In this document: piece after piece, positions 62,793 to 64,000 of the stretch
How the letters are laid out: the number at the start of each line of letters is the position of its first letter
Numbering within the stretch: the first letter of the stretch is position 1
DNA from: Planctomycetota bacterium
GTDB taxonomy: Bacteria > Planctomycetota > PLA2
Direction: 5' to 3'
Length of the DNA stretch: 64,000 nucleotides
Assembly (NCBI GenBank): GCA_021776785.1
Contig: JAJFFF010000044.1
Span: forward strand, 214,578-278,577
Program-made: the position numbers and the translations under genes
The notes under the pieces: generated by a model
What the model was told of the DNA's origin: nothing
Database searches by the model: none
What the model saw: the letters and a program-made list of their open reading frames with translations, nothing else

Positions 62793-62813
62793 GTTCTCCC
62801 CTAGTGATCGGTC

Positions 62814-63974
62814 ATGGCGACGCCGTTCCCGACCGATTTAGCAGATATGCAACGCCGCTTGCGGATCGTTCATTGGTACTGGCAGAGCGGAGCCGGCGGC
62901 ATCGACCGTCTCGTTCAGGACTTGGCGTTTGAGCAGCGCGGTCACCCCGGACTCGACATCGAGATCGTGACCGGAAAGCACTCCGCGCTGGCCCAGGCGC
63001 AGAACTGGAGCGGCACGGCAGACGCGGTCGGACTGCGGCACGGTTTTGACTTCTTGCGCCTGGGTCGCGTACGCAAGCGCCTGGCCGGAATCGACCTGCT
63101 GCACATGCATGTGTACAACCCCGTCGTCGCCCTCGCCGCGCGCCTCGAACGATGTCCGGTCGTGTACACCGACCACGGGACCGACCACGGCCGCAGCATG
63201 CGCAAGCTGTTTGTCGTCTGGCTGCTTCAGCGACGGTTCGTGCGTTCCCGCCCGCGCGTGCTCACGGTGAACTCGGAGTACCGCCGTCGCACGCAGGAAG
63301 CGTTTTACGGCCTCGACGCCGGCAAGATGCGGCTGATCTACAACGGAATGCGCTTCGACGAATTCTCCAAGGTAAAACCGGCGCCCGAACTCCGCGCGTC
63401 GCTCGGACTCGCGCCGGACGCGTTCGTCGTCGGAACGGTCGCGCTGTTTCAGCCCCGCAAGCGACTCTCCCTCTTGGTCGATGTCTTTGCCGACCTCCAG
63501 ATCCCCGGCGCGCGTCTCGTCATCGTTGGGGACGGCGAAGGCGCGGACGAGCTACGCGCGCATATCCACGCGCGCGGCGTGGCCGACCAAACCATCCTCA
63601 CCGGCTTTCGCAGTGACGCCCGCGAGATCATGGCGCTGTTTGACGCGTTCGTTCTTCCGACCAAGGGCGAACCGTTCGGTCTAGCGGCCACCGAAGCCCT
63701 TGCCATGGAGCGCCCCGTCATCGTGTTTCAGGATGGCGGCGGGCTCGTCGAGATCTTGCGCCATCGCGAGACCGGCTTTGTTGTCGCCAACAAGGATGAG
63801 GCCGTCGAACGCATCCGTGAGCTTCACGCCGATCCCGAACTCGGGCGCGCGCTCGCTCGACGCGGCCGCCAAGACGTCGCCGACCGGTTTCATATCTCGA
63901 CGATGGCGAGCGAGCTCTTGCGTTGCTATCAGGACGCCGGTGCGACGCTCGAGCCGACGCCGAGCAGCGCCTGA
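62814..63974 (+). CDS. GT4-family glycosyltransferase
   Basis: This is a 386-residue GT-B enzyme. The start is either the ATG at 62814 or that at 62847, where the sequence becomes MQRRLRIVHWYWQSGAGG; the second gives the shorter N-terminus usual for the family and a 54-base promoter gap. The donor domain has LFQPRKRLSLLVDVFADL and PTKGEPFGLAATEALAMERP with the E-x7-E pair. It is divergent from the amidotransferase gene and continues the glycan locus towards the window end, where only 26 non-coding bases remain. Confidence 0.88.
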   Translation: MATPFPTDLADMQRRLRIVHWYWQSGAGGIDRLVQDLAFEQRGHPGLDIEIVTGKHSALAQAQNWSGTADAVGLRHGFDFLRLGRVRKRLAGIDLLHMHVYNPVVALAARLERCPVVYTDHGTDHGRSMRKLFVVWLLQRRFVRSRPRVLTVNSEYRRRTQEAFYGLDAGKMRLIYNGMRFDEFSKVKPAPELRASLGLAPDAFVVGTVALFQPRKRLSLLVDVFADLQIPGARLVIVGDGEGADELRAHIHARGVADQTILTGFRSDAREIMALFDAFVLPTKGEPFGLAATEALAMERPVIVFQDGGGLVEILRHRETGFVVANKDEAVERIRELHADPELGRALARRGRQDVADRFHISTMASELLRCYQDAGATLEPTPSSA

Positions 63975-64000
63975 ACGCGGGCACGCCAGCGGGCGACCGG

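Overview
The window comes from a high-GC diderm bacterium. Many exported proteins begin with a lipoprotein signal ending in Cys (genes at 9695, 14446, 17992, 26402, 42605). One carries a C-terminal PEP-CTERM sorting tag (41587). There are two PilT-type ATPases, FHA and Ser/Thr kinases, and a large exopolysaccharide locus. This mix is typical of Planctomycetota and some other deep diderm lineages. I infer Planctomycetota only tentatively, because no rRNA or other decisive marker is present. I saw no tRNA, rRNA, CRISPR array, transposase or prophage gene.

Layout. 1-2097: two coupled Ser/Thr kinase genes, the first cut by the window edge. 2129-2533: a palindromic repeat element. 2543-4131 (-): thiI and a DUF420-like membrane protein. 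4686-9685: an Opp/Dpp-type peptide ABC importer whose binding protein and both permeases carry non-canonical extensions, with no ATPase gene nearby. 9695-14092: a TIG lipoprotein, two overlapping PilT-like ATPases, a ThiS/MoaD-like carrier and a BNR-repeat protein. 14446-20898: two tandem 967/968-residue glycine-rich lipoproteins, each with its own long leader and terminator. 21033-26272: an FAD/NAD(P) reductase, a transglutaminase-like protein and a GlgX/isoamylase-type debranching enzyme. 26402-30118 (-): a beta-propeller/dihaem cytochrome lipoprotein and a BPL_N-type amidotransferase-like protein. 30163-34489: a carboxyltransferase/enoyl-CoA hydratase pair (leucine catabolism type), cyclophilin, MogA and a pteridine-reductase-like SDR. 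34602-37067: a small hypothetical gene, a cluster of hairpins, infA with an Arg/Gly-rich tail, and malic enzyme. 37143-40651 (-): a four-gene ABC-2 exporter operon. 40740-42336: a CysQ-like phosphatase and a PEP-CTERM protein.

42605-63974 is mainly an exopolysaccharide/surface glycan locus. It contains a WecG-type transferase, a NodU-type carbamoyltransferase, a toroid-fold protein, three methyltransferases, a fused dehydrogenase/Gfo-Idh-MocA oxidoreductase, four GT4 glycosyltransferases, a flippase, an O-antigen-ligase-like polymerase, an asparagine-synthase-type amidotransferase and a kinase-fold phosphotransferase. An acyl-CoA ligase also lies inside it. Together these would build, decorate (methyl, carbamoyl, amide), flip and polymerise a glycan. 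A PEP-CTERM protein next to such a locus fits an exosortase-type surface system, although no exosortase gene is in the window.

The most unusual non-coding signal is a pair of nested inverted-repeat elements (2129-2533 and 52450-52699). Both begin CCAATGCGG(T/G)ACC, and one supplies the end of a methyltransferase reading frame. They look like a small non-autonomous palindromic element family.
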